From positions 1 through 64,000 of the forward strand of contig UQPN01000010.1 in assembly GCA_900542935.1 (NCBI GenBank): a DNA stretch of 64,000 bases, given 5' to 3'. The position numbers and the translations under genes are program-made. Below the pieces are notes generated by a model. It did no database searches. It was not told the origin of the DNA and saw nothing but the letters and a program-made list of their open reading frames with translations. Shown here one piece after another: positions 8,713-18,811 of the stretch (position 1 is its first letter; the number at the start of each line of letters is the position of its first letter). This DNA is from an uncultured Eubacteriales bacterium. Lineage in GTDB: Bacteria; Bacillota; Clostridia; Christensenellales; Borkfalkiaceae.

Positions 8713-9333
8713 TCATATTTTTTCGTAGTCTACGTTAATTCTGTCGTAATATTGTTTCAATCCGGCATATTGTTTGTCGAATTTCACCTTGTACACAACT
8801 CCTTTCTCGTCATGCAGCCACTTTACGTACAGTTTCAGAACCCGCAATCTCTTCTTTCTTTGCTTCATCCGTACGATATTTTCCACGGTGTCCGAAATGC
8901 AAAAGGCGCAAAATACCACCAGAACCACAATTACGCACGCCGTTGCTTTTTTATCGTCCACGCCCGAATATTTAATTGACAATTTTATCATCAATATGCA
9001 AACCAGCAGCGTCGCGACAAAAAAAATCCACTCAAAAATTTTCGATTTTTTCGCAAACAAATCGCGTTCGTCGTATTTCGCATACTGCGGATATTTCGCG
9101 TTGAATTGCCTGCGCAGCTGTTTCTTTTCTTCGAAAGACAAATCTTCGTAATTCTTCGTTTTTTGCTCCGCCGACTCCGTCCGCGCGGCGCTTACGTTTT
9201 CCCGCACGGGTTGCGCTTGTGCGGGTTGCGTCGCCGCTTGCGGCGCCCTCCGGAGCGGCTGCCCGCAATGAATACAGATTTCCGCCGTATCGCTGATCGT
9301 TTTTTTGCAATACGGGCATAAAATCAACGCCAT
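8713..9333 (-). CDS. zinc-ribbon membrane protein, function unknown
   Basis: 206 residues from ATG 9333, chosen because GGGGAG precedes it; an in-frame ATG 26 codons upstream lacks such a site. One zinc ribbon (C6/C9/C20/C23, beginning MALILCPYCKK) resembles the first ribbon of the downstream protein, pointing to shared ancestry. An Ala/Gln/Pro-rich linker leads to two membrane helices in the middle, then a basic C-terminal tail. The promoter has a 17-bp palindrome between -35 and -10. Divergent from the HTH gene at 9481. Confidence 0.72.
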   Translation of the reverse strand: MALILCPYCKKTISDTAEICIHCGQPLRRAPQAATQPAQAQPVRENVSAARTESAEQKTKNYEDLSFEEKKQLRRQFNAKYPQYAKYDERDLFAKKSKIFEWIFFVATLLVCILMIKLSIKYSGVDDKKATACVIVVLVVFCAFCISDTVENIVRMKQRKKRLRVLKLYVKWLHDEKGVVYKVKFDKQYAGLKQYYDRINVDYEKI

Positions 9334-9416
9334 AATCTCTTTCTCCCCGCAAAGACGTCTTTTTTTTCCGCCGCAAAAATTACTTTTTGCGGGTATTTTA
9401 CGCCTCTGCATTGTAT

Positions 9417-9446
9417 ATTATATACTAACCGACGGTTAGTCGTCAA
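9417..9446 (-). promoter_or_regulatory. promoter of the zinc-ribbon operon with embedded operator
   Basis: Read leftward, TTGACG (9441-9446), 18 nt, TATAAT (9417-9422). The spacer is almost entirely the palindrome ACTAACCGACGGTTAGT (9424-9440, 8-1-8). A repressor bound there would sit between the two promoter elements. Confidence 0.75.
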
Positions 9447-9467
9447 GCGTTTTTAAGCTACAATTTA

Positions 9468-9473
9468 TATAAT
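9468..9473 (+). promoter_or_regulatory. -10 element of the small HTH gene
   Basis: TATAAT ends 7 nt before the ATG at 9481. No good -35 is visible at the normal distance. Confidence 0.5.
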
Positions 9474-9480
9474 ATTTTAT

Positions 9481-9693
9481 ATGAGAAACGATTTGATTAA
9501 ACAAAGATTGGTGGAAGAACTGAACAGTTGTCGGCTGACGACCACGGAAATCGCGAAGCGCGTAGGCGTTTCGCCGGAGATGATCACGCAGTACCGCACC
9601 ACGAAAAAACTGCCGAAGCTGGATACCTTTGCGAAATTATGCAAAGAACTCGATCTCGACGCGGCGTATATTTTAGGATTGACGAAAGATTAA
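9481..9693 (+). CDS. small Xre/Cro-type HTH regulator
   Basis: 70 residues that are almost wholly one helix-turn-helix domain (LTTTEIAKRVGVSPEMITQYRTT, then an LDTFAKLCKELDLDAAYILG helix pair). There is no Shine-Dalgarno sequence, and the -10 box ends only 7 nt before the ATG, so the mRNA probably starts at or next to the start codon. It is divergent from the zinc-ribbon operon and is the obvious candidate to bind the palindrome at 9424-9440 (inference). Confidence 0.8.
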   Translation: MRNDLIKQRLVEELNSCRLTTTEIAKRVGVSPEMITQYRTTKKLPKLDTFAKLCKELDLDAAYILGLTKD

Positions 9694-9724
9694 CCCCGCG
9701 TCGCAGGCTTCGGGGCATAAAAAG

Positions 9725-9790
9725 AATCCGTTTTTTGCAACATACCGGGCTGTTCCCGATTGTTCCGCAAAAGACGGATTTTTCTTTTTT
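9725..9790. terminator. bidirectional terminator between HTH gene and hinT
   Basis: A long imperfect stem pairs AATCCGTTTTTTGCAACA with a downstream TGTT.CCGCAAAAG.ACGGATT. T tracts follow on both strands, so it can end both converging transcripts. Confidence 0.65.
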
Positions 9791-9848
9791 CGTTTGTTTT
9801 CGCCGCGCACGTCGCCCACCCTCGCCGCGGCGCGTTGTTATAAAAAGC

Positions 9849-10187
9849 TTACAAATCTTTCAGCGGTTCGCCGCCGAGCAGGTGAATATGCAGATGGTGC
9901 ACCGTCTGTCCCGCGTCGTCGCCCTGATTGATCACCACGCGATAGCCGTTTTCAAAGCCCAGCTTGTCTTTCAGCTCCGCGATTTTCAAAAAGCACTCTT
10001 TCAGCGTTTCCGCGCGCGCCCCGTCCATCTCCGTCAGATGCGCGAAATGCTCTTTCGGAATGCACAGATAGTGCAGCTTCGCTTTCGGTTCCACATCGCG
10101 GATGACAATCATTTTTTCATCCTCGTACAGCCGCGGAGAAGGAATCTCCCCCGCGATAATTTTACAGAATACGCAATTTTTATCCAT
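9849..10187 (-). CDS. hinT: HIT family nucleotide-binding protein (HinT-like)
   Basis: 112 residues, full length for HinT. The histidine triad appears as HHLHIHLLGG near residues 96-105, with the N-terminal FCKIIAGEIPS typical of the HinT/PKCI branch. Members hydrolyse phosphoramidates of nucleotides such as aminoacyl-adenylates. It follows mtaB by 18 nt on the same strand and probably ends that operon. Confidence 0.9.
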   Translation of the reverse strand: MDKNCVFCKIIAGEIPSPRLYEDEKMIVIRDVEPKAKLHYLCIPKEHFAHLTEMDGARAETLKECFLKIAELKDKLGFENGYRVVINQGDDAGQTVHHLHIHLLGGEPLKDL

Positions 10188-10205
10188 TTTTTCGCCCTCC
10201 TCGGC

Positions 10206-11573
10206 TTATTTCGTTTCTTTTTCGTCGATTACCGCGCCGCGCAAACCGTCTTTATACAGCGCCGTCGCGCGCACTTTCACGGGAGTTTTCTCCGAAAGCC
10301 CCGCCACGTAAAACTTCGCGTACGTTTCCGCGTGCCCTGTATACAGTTCGCCGCCGTTTTCCTCGTCCGTTTCCGTCGTTTCGGGCACCACCGTATATAT
10401 TTTTCCGATGCAGCCCGTCAGATACGCCGTCTTTTGTTCCGCCGCCGCGGCAAGCATTCTTGCCACCCGTTCTTTTTTCACCGCCGCCGGCAATTCTTTA
10501 TACCGCTTCGCCGCCGCCGTGCCTTCGCGCGGGGAATACGGAAACGCGTGCACCTGCAAAAATCCGGCTTCTTTCACGATGGAAAGCGAATCCTCGAAGT
10601 CCGCTTCCGTTTCCGTCGGAAACCCCACGATGATATCCGTGGTAATCGCCGCGCGTCCGAACGCTTCGTAGATCATGCGGCATTTTTCAAGATACTGCGC
10701 GCGCGTATATTTCCGGTTCATCGATTTCAGCACCGCGTCCGAACCGCTCTGCAGCGACAGATGAAACTGCGGCGCGAAATTTTTCAACGCCTTGCACGCT
10801 TCCAGAAACCGCGGCGTAATCATGCTTTCTTCCATCGAACTGAACCGAATCCGCGTATCCGCGTCCTTCACGGCATACAGCAAATCGGAAATATCCCGTT
10901 CTCCGTCGCGGTAATCGGAAACGTCTATGCCCGTTATCACCGTTTCGTACGCCGTCGATTCCAGAATTTCTTTCGCCGCGCTTTCGATTCTGCGGGAACG
11001 GCTGCGCCCCCGCAGATACGGAATAATGCAGTACGAGCAAAACCGGTTGCACCCGTCCTGAATCTTTACGAAATTTCTGGTTTTCATCGATTCCGGGCGC
11101 GCCGCCTCGTCGTATTCTTCCGCGGTTTTATCCGCCTTGCCGTCCGCGTTCTTTTCAAAATCGATTCCCGCGTTTTTCTCTTCGAATCCGCCCGCCACGA
11201 TTTCCAGAATCCGTTGCTTCTGCCGCGCGCCGAACACGCAGAACACCCCCGCTTTATCCGAAAACGCCGCGGGATCTCTCTGCGAAGCGCACCCGCATAC
11301 GATCACGCGCGCCGCGGGATTGTCTTTCAGGGCGCGCCCCACCGCCTGCCGGCTTTTCCGCTCCGCCTCCGCCGTTACCGCGCAGGTGTTTATGATATAC
11401 AAATCGGCATACGAATGTTCGTTTTTCACCTCGTAGCCCAAGTTTTTCAGCCCGGTAATCAGCGAACCGCTTTCCACGTCGTTCACTTTGCATCCCAGCG
11501 TCAGTACCGCCGCCGTCTTTTTCGGCTGCGATCCGCCGCGCGCGCCGCCCGTTGCAGTTACTTTTTCCGTCAT
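10206..11573 (-). CDS. mtaB: tRNA t6A37 methylthiotransferase MtaB
   Basis: Radical SAM enzyme that adds a methylthio group to t6A at position 37 of certain tRNAs. The N-terminal iron-sulfur domain has cysteines in LGCKVN (C28), NTCAVT and CGCASQ; the radical SAM triad is CNRFCSYC; a C-terminal TRAM-like segment follows. I use ATG 11573, which overlaps the rsmE stop as ATGA; the frame stays open 32 codons further upstream but that would run inside rsmE. The order prmA-rsmE-mtaB after dnaKJ is also found in B. subtilis. Confidence 0.93.
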   Translation of the reverse strand: MTEKVTATGGARGGSQPKKTAAVLTLGCKVNDVESGSLITGLKNLGYEVKNEHSYADLYIINTCAVTAEAERKSRQAVGRALKDNPAARVIVCGCASQRDPAAFSDKAGVFCVFGARQKQRILEIVAGGFEEKNAGIDFEKNADGKADKTAEEYDEAARPESMKTRNFVKIQDGCNRFCSYCIIPYLRGRSRSRRIESAAKEILESTAYETVITGIDVSDYRDGERDISDLLYAVKDADTRIRFSSMEESMITPRFLEACKALKNFAPQFHLSLQSGSDAVLKSMNRKYTRAQYLEKCRMIYEAFGRAAITTDIIVGFPTETEADFEDSLSIVKEAGFLQVHAFPYSPREGTAAAKRYKELPAAVKKERVARMLAAAAEQKTAYLTGCIGKIYTVVPETTETDEENGGELYTGHAETYAKFYVAGLSEKTPVKVRATALYKDGLRGAVIDEKETK

Positions 11574-12310
11574 TTCAATTCTCCCGTTTCGTACGCCGCT
11601 ACGGATAACAACGCCACCGCCGCCGTTTCCGCGCGCAGAATCCGCCTGCCCAGAGAAACGAAACTGCAACCGCTTTTTCTCGCCTCGTCCGCTTCGCGTT
11701 CCGAAAAACCGCCCTCGCTGCCTATCATCACCGCCACGCCGTCGGCAGCGCCGCCGGAAAGCAGTTTTTCAATCGGCTCGTCGCTGCTTTTCGCAAATTC
11801 GCACGCAAACAGCCGCACCCCGTATCGCTCTGCGTCTTTCAGCGCCTCGTCGAACGAAGAAAACGCCATGATTTCGGGGCACGAAGCGCGCAAACACTGT
11901 TTCGCCGCCTCGCGCGCCACCTTTTTCAGCCGCTCCGTCTTGTTTTCGGATAGATACGCCGAAGAATAATCGGAAGCGAACAGTCCTATGCGGCTTACGC
12001 CAAGTTCCACGGCTTTCTGCACGGCAAATTCGTTTTTATCCGCGTTTTTCAGAAACCCGAAGTACAGTGCGATGTCCGTTTTCGGCTCCTTGTCGCACTC
12101 CCGCGCGGAAAGCACGTGAAAGGTCATTGCTTTTTTCGTTACCGCCGTTACGATCGCCGTATACTCTTTTCCGTCGCCCGCTAAAAGCACCGCTTCGTCG
12201 CCCTCGGAAAGCCGCATCACCGTGCGCGCGTGTTCGAACTCTTCGCCCGTCAGAACGCACTCTCCGCCCACTTCGATCTGTTCGGCAAAAAACCGTTTCA
12301 ATCCGCTCAT
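11570..12310 (-). CDS. rsmE: 16S rRNA m3U1498 methyltransferase
   Basis: 246 residues: an N-terminal PUA-like domain, then a SPOUT (alpha/beta-knot) domain. The C-terminal signature IGSEGGFSEREADEA...LGRRILRAETA is the SAM-binding knot. It methylates U1498 in the 30S decoding region. It overlaps prmA upstream and mtaB downstream by four bases each. Confidence 0.95.
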   Translation of the reverse strand: MSGLKRFFAEQIEVGGECVLTGEEFEHARTVMRLSEGDEAVLLAGDGKEYTAIVTAVTKKAMTFHVLSARECDKEPKTDIALYFGFLKNADKNEFAVQKAVELGVSRIGLFASDYSSAYLSENKTERLKKVAREAAKQCLRASCPEIMAFSSFDEALKDAERYGVRLFACEFAKSSDEPIEKLLSGGAADGVAVMIGSEGGFSEREADEARKSGCSFVSLGRRILRAETAAVALLSVAAYETGELK

Positions 12311-13281
12311 ACCCCCGTCCTTTCGCCGTTTCCGACTTCGTTAAAGCGCAGCACCAGCGCATACCAGTCGCCTTTCTGCCGCTGTTTTATCACATGCAGT
12401 CCTTCGGCGGAAAACGCGTCTTTCACCATTTGCAGACGGCTTTCGATAATGCCGCTTAAAATCAATACGCCGTCCCTCTTTAAATTTTTCGGAATCGACG
12501 GCGCCAGCCGCACCAGAATTTCTCCCGTGATGTTGGCAAGCATCACGTCGCCTTGAACGGAAGTATCCTCCAGCAGGTCGGCATGCGCCACCACGCATTT
12601 TTCCGCCACGCCGTTCAGCGCCGCGTTATGATTCGCGCTTTTCACGGCAATCTGGTCTACGTCCGTCAGGTACGCTTTCGCCGCGCCCAGCTTCACCGCG
12701 GAAATGCCGAGGATTCCGCTGCCGCAGCCCACGTCTATGCACGTATCGCCCGCATGCAGATAATTCTGCATTTCTTCCACGCACATGGAAGTGGTTTCGT
12801 GCTCGCCCGTGCCGAACGCCATGTTCGAATCGAGCAGCACGATTTCTTCGTCCGGCTGTTTTTCGTACTTTATCCATTCCGGCACCACCACGATGCGCGA
12901 TAAATGAATGGGGCGGAAATGCTTTTTCCATACCTCTATCCAGTCGTCGCCGTCCACTTGCCTCTTCGCTTCTTCAAGCGTGCCGAAATCGATCGCGCCC
13001 GCCGCGCGTTCCCGCGCAAGAAAAATATCGTCCATGATTGCGGCGGCGATTTTTTGCGCCGTCGCCTCTTCCAGATAGCATTTCACCAGCACGTCCGTAC
13101 GGGAAACGTCGCGCAGATTCTCGTCGATGTAATCCCAGTAGCCGTCTTTGGTTTTCTGCAGAGCGATAATATCGTTCACGTCGCACACGGTAACGCCGAA
13201 ATCGGTATAATTCCACATCGCGTCCGCCACGATTTCGCTTGCTTCGTTTGTGGTATGCACGGTAAGTTCGGTATATTTCAT
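12307..13281 (-). CDS. prmA: ribosomal protein L11 methyltransferase
   Basis: 324 residues with an N-terminal substrate-recognition domain and a class I SAM fold: AFGTGEHETT, DVGCGSGILGI, and MLANI as the catalytic-site motif. It overlaps rsmE by four bases and is itself overlapped by the upstream glycosyltransferase, so all are translated from one mRNA. Confidence 0.95.
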   Translation of the reverse strand: MKYTELTVHTTNEASEIVADAMWNYTDFGVTVCDVNDIIALQKTKDGYWDYIDENLRDVSRTDVLVKCYLEEATAQKIAAAIMDDIFLARERAAGAIDFGTLEEAKRQVDGDDWIEVWKKHFRPIHLSRIVVVPEWIKYEKQPDEEIVLLDSNMAFGTGEHETTSMCVEEMQNYLHAGDTCIDVGCGSGILGISAVKLGAAKAYLTDVDQIAVKSANHNAALNGVAEKCVVAHADLLEDTSVQGDVMLANITGEILVRLAPSIPKNLKRDGVLILSGIIESRLQMVKDAFSAEGLHVIKQRQKGDWYALVLRFNEVGNGERTGV

Positions 13282-14180
13282 AAATGATTCTCCTGCGTTT
13301 TTTCCGGTTGTATTTTCGTTTCGGCTTCCACTATCCGCCGCGCCGCACCGCCTTGTTCCTCTCCGAAGCCCGTTTTCAGGGCAAGATATTCGTCCAGAAT
13401 ATCGTCAAATTCGCGGTACCCGAACACGGAACGCACTTTTTCCACGTTCCATTGCTTAATGTTATCCACATGCGGATACGGAAAATAAAACAACCGCTTG
13501 CTGAAATGCCTCACCACGGTGCTTTTGTGCAGAAATTTCTGGTCGTTGAATTTCTGCGGCAGCATTTTCTTTTTGCTTGTGCTCCGCACAATCGCGCTCT
13601 GATCGGCAAACAACAGCTTTCTCGATTTAATCAGTTCCCGCGCGCGGAAAAACGCCCCCGTTTCCCGTATCATTTTCATATTCAGAAGCAGCACGCCCGC
13701 ATTGATATAGTTGTAATACAGAATGTATTTTCCGTAATGGTCGCGCGCCGCGGCATACTCCACCCCGGATACGTCTATATCGTACAGCAGCGTAAAATCA
13801 CGGTTGAACATGATATCCGCGTCAAGGTACAGAATTTTATCGGGAATTTCGGGAATTTTATCCGCAAACAATCTTAACAGCGTATACGGAGAACAATACG
13901 CGCCCTCGTTCGGGCAGCCCCAGAATTCCGTGGCGTACAGTTCGGAAACGTCTATGGTTTTTACGTCGTTATCCGCATTGTATTTCTTCATTACGCCGCG
14001 CAGAAACCGCGTCTGTTCCTCCGTTACGGGGGTGTAGTCGTCGCGCAGATACGAAACGTCCATCGTTAAAATCAATGCGGTAAACGGTTCGGCTGTTTTC
14101 GTTCGCTTCGCCACGGAAAGCAAACAGGTGAGTATTCCGTCGAACACTTTATAATTGCCCGCAAACAATAAATATCTCAT
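13278..14180 (-). CDS. glycosyltransferase family 8 protein
   Basis: 300 residues of the GT-A fold seen in LgtC-like galactosyl/glucosyltransferases. The metal-binding DxD is D120-A-D122 in KILYLDADIMFN, and NYINAGVLLLN is the usual GT8 acceptor-side motif. The likely role is a sugar transfer to a cell-surface glycan or glycolipid. It overlaps both plsC and prmA by four bases, an odd partner for translation-modification genes. The acceptor is unknown. Confidence 0.85.
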   Translation of the reverse strand: MRYLLFAGNYKVFDGILTCLLSVAKRTKTAEPFTALILTMDVSYLRDDYTPVTEEQTRFLRGVMKKYNADNDVKTIDVSELYATEFWGCPNEGAYCSPYTLLRLFADKIPEIPDKILYLDADIMFNRDFTLLYDIDVSGVEYAAARDHYGKYILYYNYINAGVLLLNMKMIRETGAFFRARELIKSRKLLFADQSAIVRSTSKKKMLPQKFNDQKFLHKSTVVRHFSKRLFYFPYPHVDNIKQWNVEKVRSVFGYREFDDILDEYLALKTGFGEEQGGAARRIVEAETKIQPEKTQENHL

Positions 14181-14986
14181 CTCTTTTCGTCCTCGCAGGG
14201 TGTCTTTTCGTCCTCCGCACGCACGTAACGAATATATTCCGCGTCGGAATTTCCGCTGCGTTTTTCCATTGCCTCAAACGCGGCGTTTCTCAGCGTTTCT
14301 TTCGCCTGTTTCGCACTTAAACTCCCGTCCGGATAAAACGGTCCGTCCACATACGTTACCATCCGCGGCGTTCTGAAAAACCTGCGTTTCCGATAGGTAT
14401 TCGTAAACGTGAACACAGGCGTTTTGTATTGCACGGGATAACGGAACGACGTATCTTTGAACGGTCTGATTTTCGTATAATACGGCCAGATATGCGCCTC
14501 CGGATAAATACAGATCGCGGCGCCGCTTTGCACGCGTTTTTCTATCGCGGAAAGAAAATTTTTCGTGGCTTTCAGATTATCCGGCAGCGGCAGCGCCCCC
14601 AGCGCCGCATTCACGCCGCCCATGCCCTTGATAGACACGTTTGCGGGATGAACGATGACGTACGCCCGCCTTTTTCCCGCCAGCAACGCGGGTACGAACG
14701 GATCCGCCGCCGCGGAAGTGTGATTGCCGTATACAAAGTACGCGCTCTTTTTCGGCACGGCTTTCAGCGCTTTTTTATTTTTTACTTTCCAGCCGAAGCG
14801 GATTTTTAAAAACAGAAAGGCAAGAGGCTTTGCGATGACGCGATATAAAAAAGAGGAGAAAAAGCGGTAAAACACGTTTCCGTGCACATACCGGTAATTT
14901 TCGTCGATGGTACGCGGAACGATTTTTGCCGAAGAAAACTCGTCGTTCAGCTCGTCCCGATAATAAATCGTTCTTTGTTCTTTCAT
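14177..14986 (-). CDS. plsC: 1-acyl-glycerol-3-phosphate acyltransferase-like protein
   Basis: 269 residues of the PlsC/LPLAT superfamily. The acyl-transfer site is GNHTSAAAD (H89, D95), with a second block YPEAHIWPYYTKIRPFK. A membrane-associated helix lies near 45-63. Acting at the inner face of the membrane, it would build phosphatidic acid or acylate a lipid acceptor. It is the first gene of the chain plsC-GT8-prmA-rsmE-mtaB and follows a strong promoter; the next gene may glycosylate a lipid (inference). Confidence 0.82.
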   Translation of the reverse strand: MKEQRTIYYRDELNDEFSSAKIVPRTIDENYRYVHGNVFYRFFSSFLYRVIAKPLAFLFLKIRFGWKVKNKKALKAVPKKSAYFVYGNHTSAAADPFVPALLAGKRRAYVIVHPANVSIKGMGGVNAALGALPLPDNLKATKNFLSAIEKRVQSGAAICIYPEAHIWPYYTKIRPFKDTSFRYPVQYKTPVFTFTNTYRKRRFFRTPRMVTYVDGPFYPDGSLSAKQAKETLRNAAFEAMEKRSGNSDAEYIRYVRAEDEKTPCEDEKR

Positions 14987-15031
14987 TTTTTCGTTTCCGT
15001 CGGGCAGATTCTCGCCGCAGCGTTTTGCCTT

Positions 15032-15060
15032 ATTATAGCGTTTTTCGCGCCGTTTGTCAA
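15032..15060 (-). promoter_or_regulatory. promoter of the plsC-GT8-prmA-rsmE-mtaB operon
   Basis: Read leftward, TTGACA (15055-15060), 17 nt, TATAAT (15032-15037): full consensus in both boxes. Confidence 0.85.
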
Positions 15061-15125
15061 TCGTTTCGCGCCCGACGCGCGGTTGCTACCGCCCTCCGCC
15101 GCCTTCTCGCCGCTTGTTTTCAGTC

Positions 15126-15171
15126 TAAAAAATTTCCCCCTCTTCCTGCGTTTCAGCGGGAAAAGGGGGAA
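15126..15171 (-). terminator. terminator after dnaJ
   Basis: On the minus strand a stem of about 16 bp pairs TTCCCCCTTTTCCCGC with GCAGGAAGAGGGGGAA and is followed by six T. It separates dnaK-dnaJ from the plsC operon. Confidence 0.85.
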
Positions 15172-15233
15172 CAGAACCGGAATCCGGAAAATATGGATCG
15201 TTTATTCAACGCGGCGCCGCGTTTTTTCTCGCC

Positions 15234-16403
15234 TTAATACGGCTTCGTGCCGTACAGGCTTTCCACAACGTCCGCGTACTTTTTGCGTTTATCATACTGT
15301 TTCAGATCGATTGCGGCATCCGTTTCTTCCAAAACTCGTTTTTGTTCGCGAGTAAGATGCGAAGGCACTTCCACAATCACGCGGATAATCAGATTTCCGG
15401 TTGCCCCGGTCGCCGATTTGATGCCTCTGCCGCGCACGGTGAAAATTTGTCCGCTCTGCGTGCCTTCGGGCACCGTAAAATCAAACGTGTCGTCCACGCC
15501 GGGCACTTTTACAACGCCGCCCAGCGCCGCCGTTTTAAACGATACGGGCACGTCGATTTTCAAATCGAAATTGTCCCGTACGAAAAGCTTGTGCGGCTCC
15601 ACCTTAAACACGATAATCAGATCGCCCGGCACGCCGCCCTGCACCGCATGACCGCCGCCGCGTTTTCTGATGTAGCTTCCGTTGTTCACGCCCGCGGGTA
15701 CGTTAAACGTAATTTCCGCTTCCTTGCGGATATACCCCTTGCCTTTGCAGTCCGCGCACTTTTCCGTAATAATCTTCCCGGTGCCGCCGCAATCGGGGCA
15801 TACGCCCTGTCTGATCGTCCTGCCGAACACGGTGTTCTGCACGCTCTGCACCACGCCTTTGCCGCCGCAGCGCGAACACGTTTTAAACGCCGTTCCGTCT
15901 TTCGCGCCCGTACCTTTACAGCTTTCGCAAGGCGCGTTACGCATATACGCAACCGTCTTTTTGCAGCCTTTCGCCGCGTCCATAAACGAAAGAGTCATCT
16001 CTTTCTGAATATCTTCGCCCACTTTCGACTGCGCCGCTCCGCCCGCGCCGTTTCCGCCGCCGAAGCCCGAAAATCCGCCGCCGAAAAAGCTGCTGAAAAT
16101 ATCTTCGAATCCGCCGAAGCCCGCGCCGTCGCCGCCGCCGAAGCCCGAAAATCCGCCGAACCCGCCCGCACCCATGCCGGGGTGTTCCAGTTCGAAATCG
16201 TATTGTTTACGTTTCTGCGCGTCGGAAAGCGTTTCGTTCGCCTCGTTGATCTCTTTGAATTTTTCCGCGGCAGCCGCGTCGCCGGGGTGCAGATCGGGGT
16301 GATACTGTTTCGCCAGCTTTCTGTACGCCGACTTGATTTCGTCCGCGCTCGCGGTTTTGCTCACGCCGAGTATTTCGTAATAATTTTTCTTGCTTTCCGC
16401 CAT
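15234..16403 (-). CDS. dnaJ: chaperone DnaJ
   Basis: Type I Hsp40 co-chaperone of DnaK, 389 residues. J domain with HPD at 35-37, Gly/Phe-rich linker at about 75-125, four CXXCXGXG zinc modules at about 158-220 (the first reads CESCKGTG), and C-terminal substrate-binding domains. Full length. It follows dnaK by 125 nt containing a hairpin without a T run, so a shared transcript is likely. Confidence 0.97.
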   Translation of the reverse strand: MAESKKNYYEILGVSKTASADEIKSAYRKLAKQYHPDLHPGDAAAAEKFKEINEANETLSDAQKRKQYDFELEHPGMGAGGFGGFSGFGGGDGAGFGGFEDIFSSFFGGGFSGFGGGNGAGGAAQSKVGEDIQKEMTLSFMDAAKGCKKTVAYMRNAPCESCKGTGAKDGTAFKTCSRCGGKGVVQSVQNTVFGRTIRQGVCPDCGGTGKIITEKCADCKGKGYIRKEAEITFNVPAGVNNGSYIRKRGGGHAVQGGVPGDLIIVFKVEPHKLFVRDNFDLKIDVPVSFKTAALGGVVKVPGVDDTFDFTVPEGTQSGQIFTVRGRGIKSATGATGNLIIRVIVEVPSHLTREQKRVLEETDAAIDLKQYDKRKKYADVVESLYGTKPY

Positions 16404-16447
16404 AGTGTTATCTCTTTGAGTTATTTATTTCTTTATAATACGCCATT

Positions 16448-16472
16448 CGGGCTCGCCTTTCCGGCGAACCCG
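16448..16472 (-). other. intercistronic hairpin dnaK-dnaJ
   Basis: CGGGTTCGCC/GGCGAGCCCG stem without a following T run. It may set transcript stability or differential expression rather than termination. Confidence 0.5.
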
Positions 16473-16528
16473 ATGCTTCGTTATTTCGTTCGCGCAAGGA
16501 CAGATCCCCGCGTTTTTTGTCTTACGGC

Positions 16529-18445
<1,917 letters not shown>

Positions 18446-18451
18446 TTACAG

Positions 18452-18457
18452 ATTATA
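18452..18457 (-). promoter_or_regulatory. probable -10 element of dnaK
   Basis: TATAAT on the minus strand about 110 nt before the dnaK start. The -35 region matches sigma-A poorly. A GC-rich inverted repeat lies in the leader. Confidence 0.4.
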
Positions 18458-18577
18458 TTTAACCCGTCGCCCGATTTCTTAAACGCCGCGGCGAAAAAAT
18501 TTTTCCGCAGTATGTATTCCGTAAAACGCCCGTTTTAAAAAGTTCCGCCGATTTTTTCGGGAATGCCGCAAAATCGC

Positions 18578-18607
18578 TTGACAACGTTTTAACTTTTATG
18601 GTATGCT
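18578..18607 (+). promoter_or_regulatory. tRNA-Gly promoter
   Basis: TTGACA (18578-18583), 18 nt, TATGCT (18602-18607), 16 nt before the tRNA. Confidence 0.75.
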
Positions 18608-18623
18608 GATATAGTTAAAAGAT

Positions 18624-18698
18624 GCGGGAATAGCTCAGTGGTAGAGCGTCACCTTGCCAAGGTGAATGTCGCGGGTTCGAGTCTCGTTTCCCGCTCCA
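18624..18698 (+). tRNA. tRNA-Gly (GCC)
   Basis: Acceptor stem GCGGGAA/TTCCCGC, D arm GCTC-AGTGGTA-GAGC, anticodon arm TCACC-TTGCCAA-GGTGA with anticodon GCC, T loop TTCGAGT, encoded CCA at 18696-18698. The T stem has two G-U type pairs. Confidence 0.96.
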
Positions 18699-18707
18699 TC
18701 TTTGAAG

Positions 18708-18742
18708 AACGTCTGCGTTTTACGCAGGCGTTTTTCTCTTCT
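18708..18742 (+). terminator. tRNA-Gly terminator
   Basis: Stem AACGTCTGCGT/ACGCAGGCGTT followed by TTTTTCTCTTC. Confidence 0.7.
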
Positions 18743-18811
18743 TTTTCCGTTTATCCATATTTTGCTCATGATAAATACCGCGGATTTACAAACCAACCGG
18801 AGGTTATCGCC

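Noticed and set aside
18638..18811. ATG inside the tRNA as start of the serine dehydratase
   Set aside because: It would overlap the tRNA and its terminator; TTG 18812 has the ribosome site and matches the family N-terminus.
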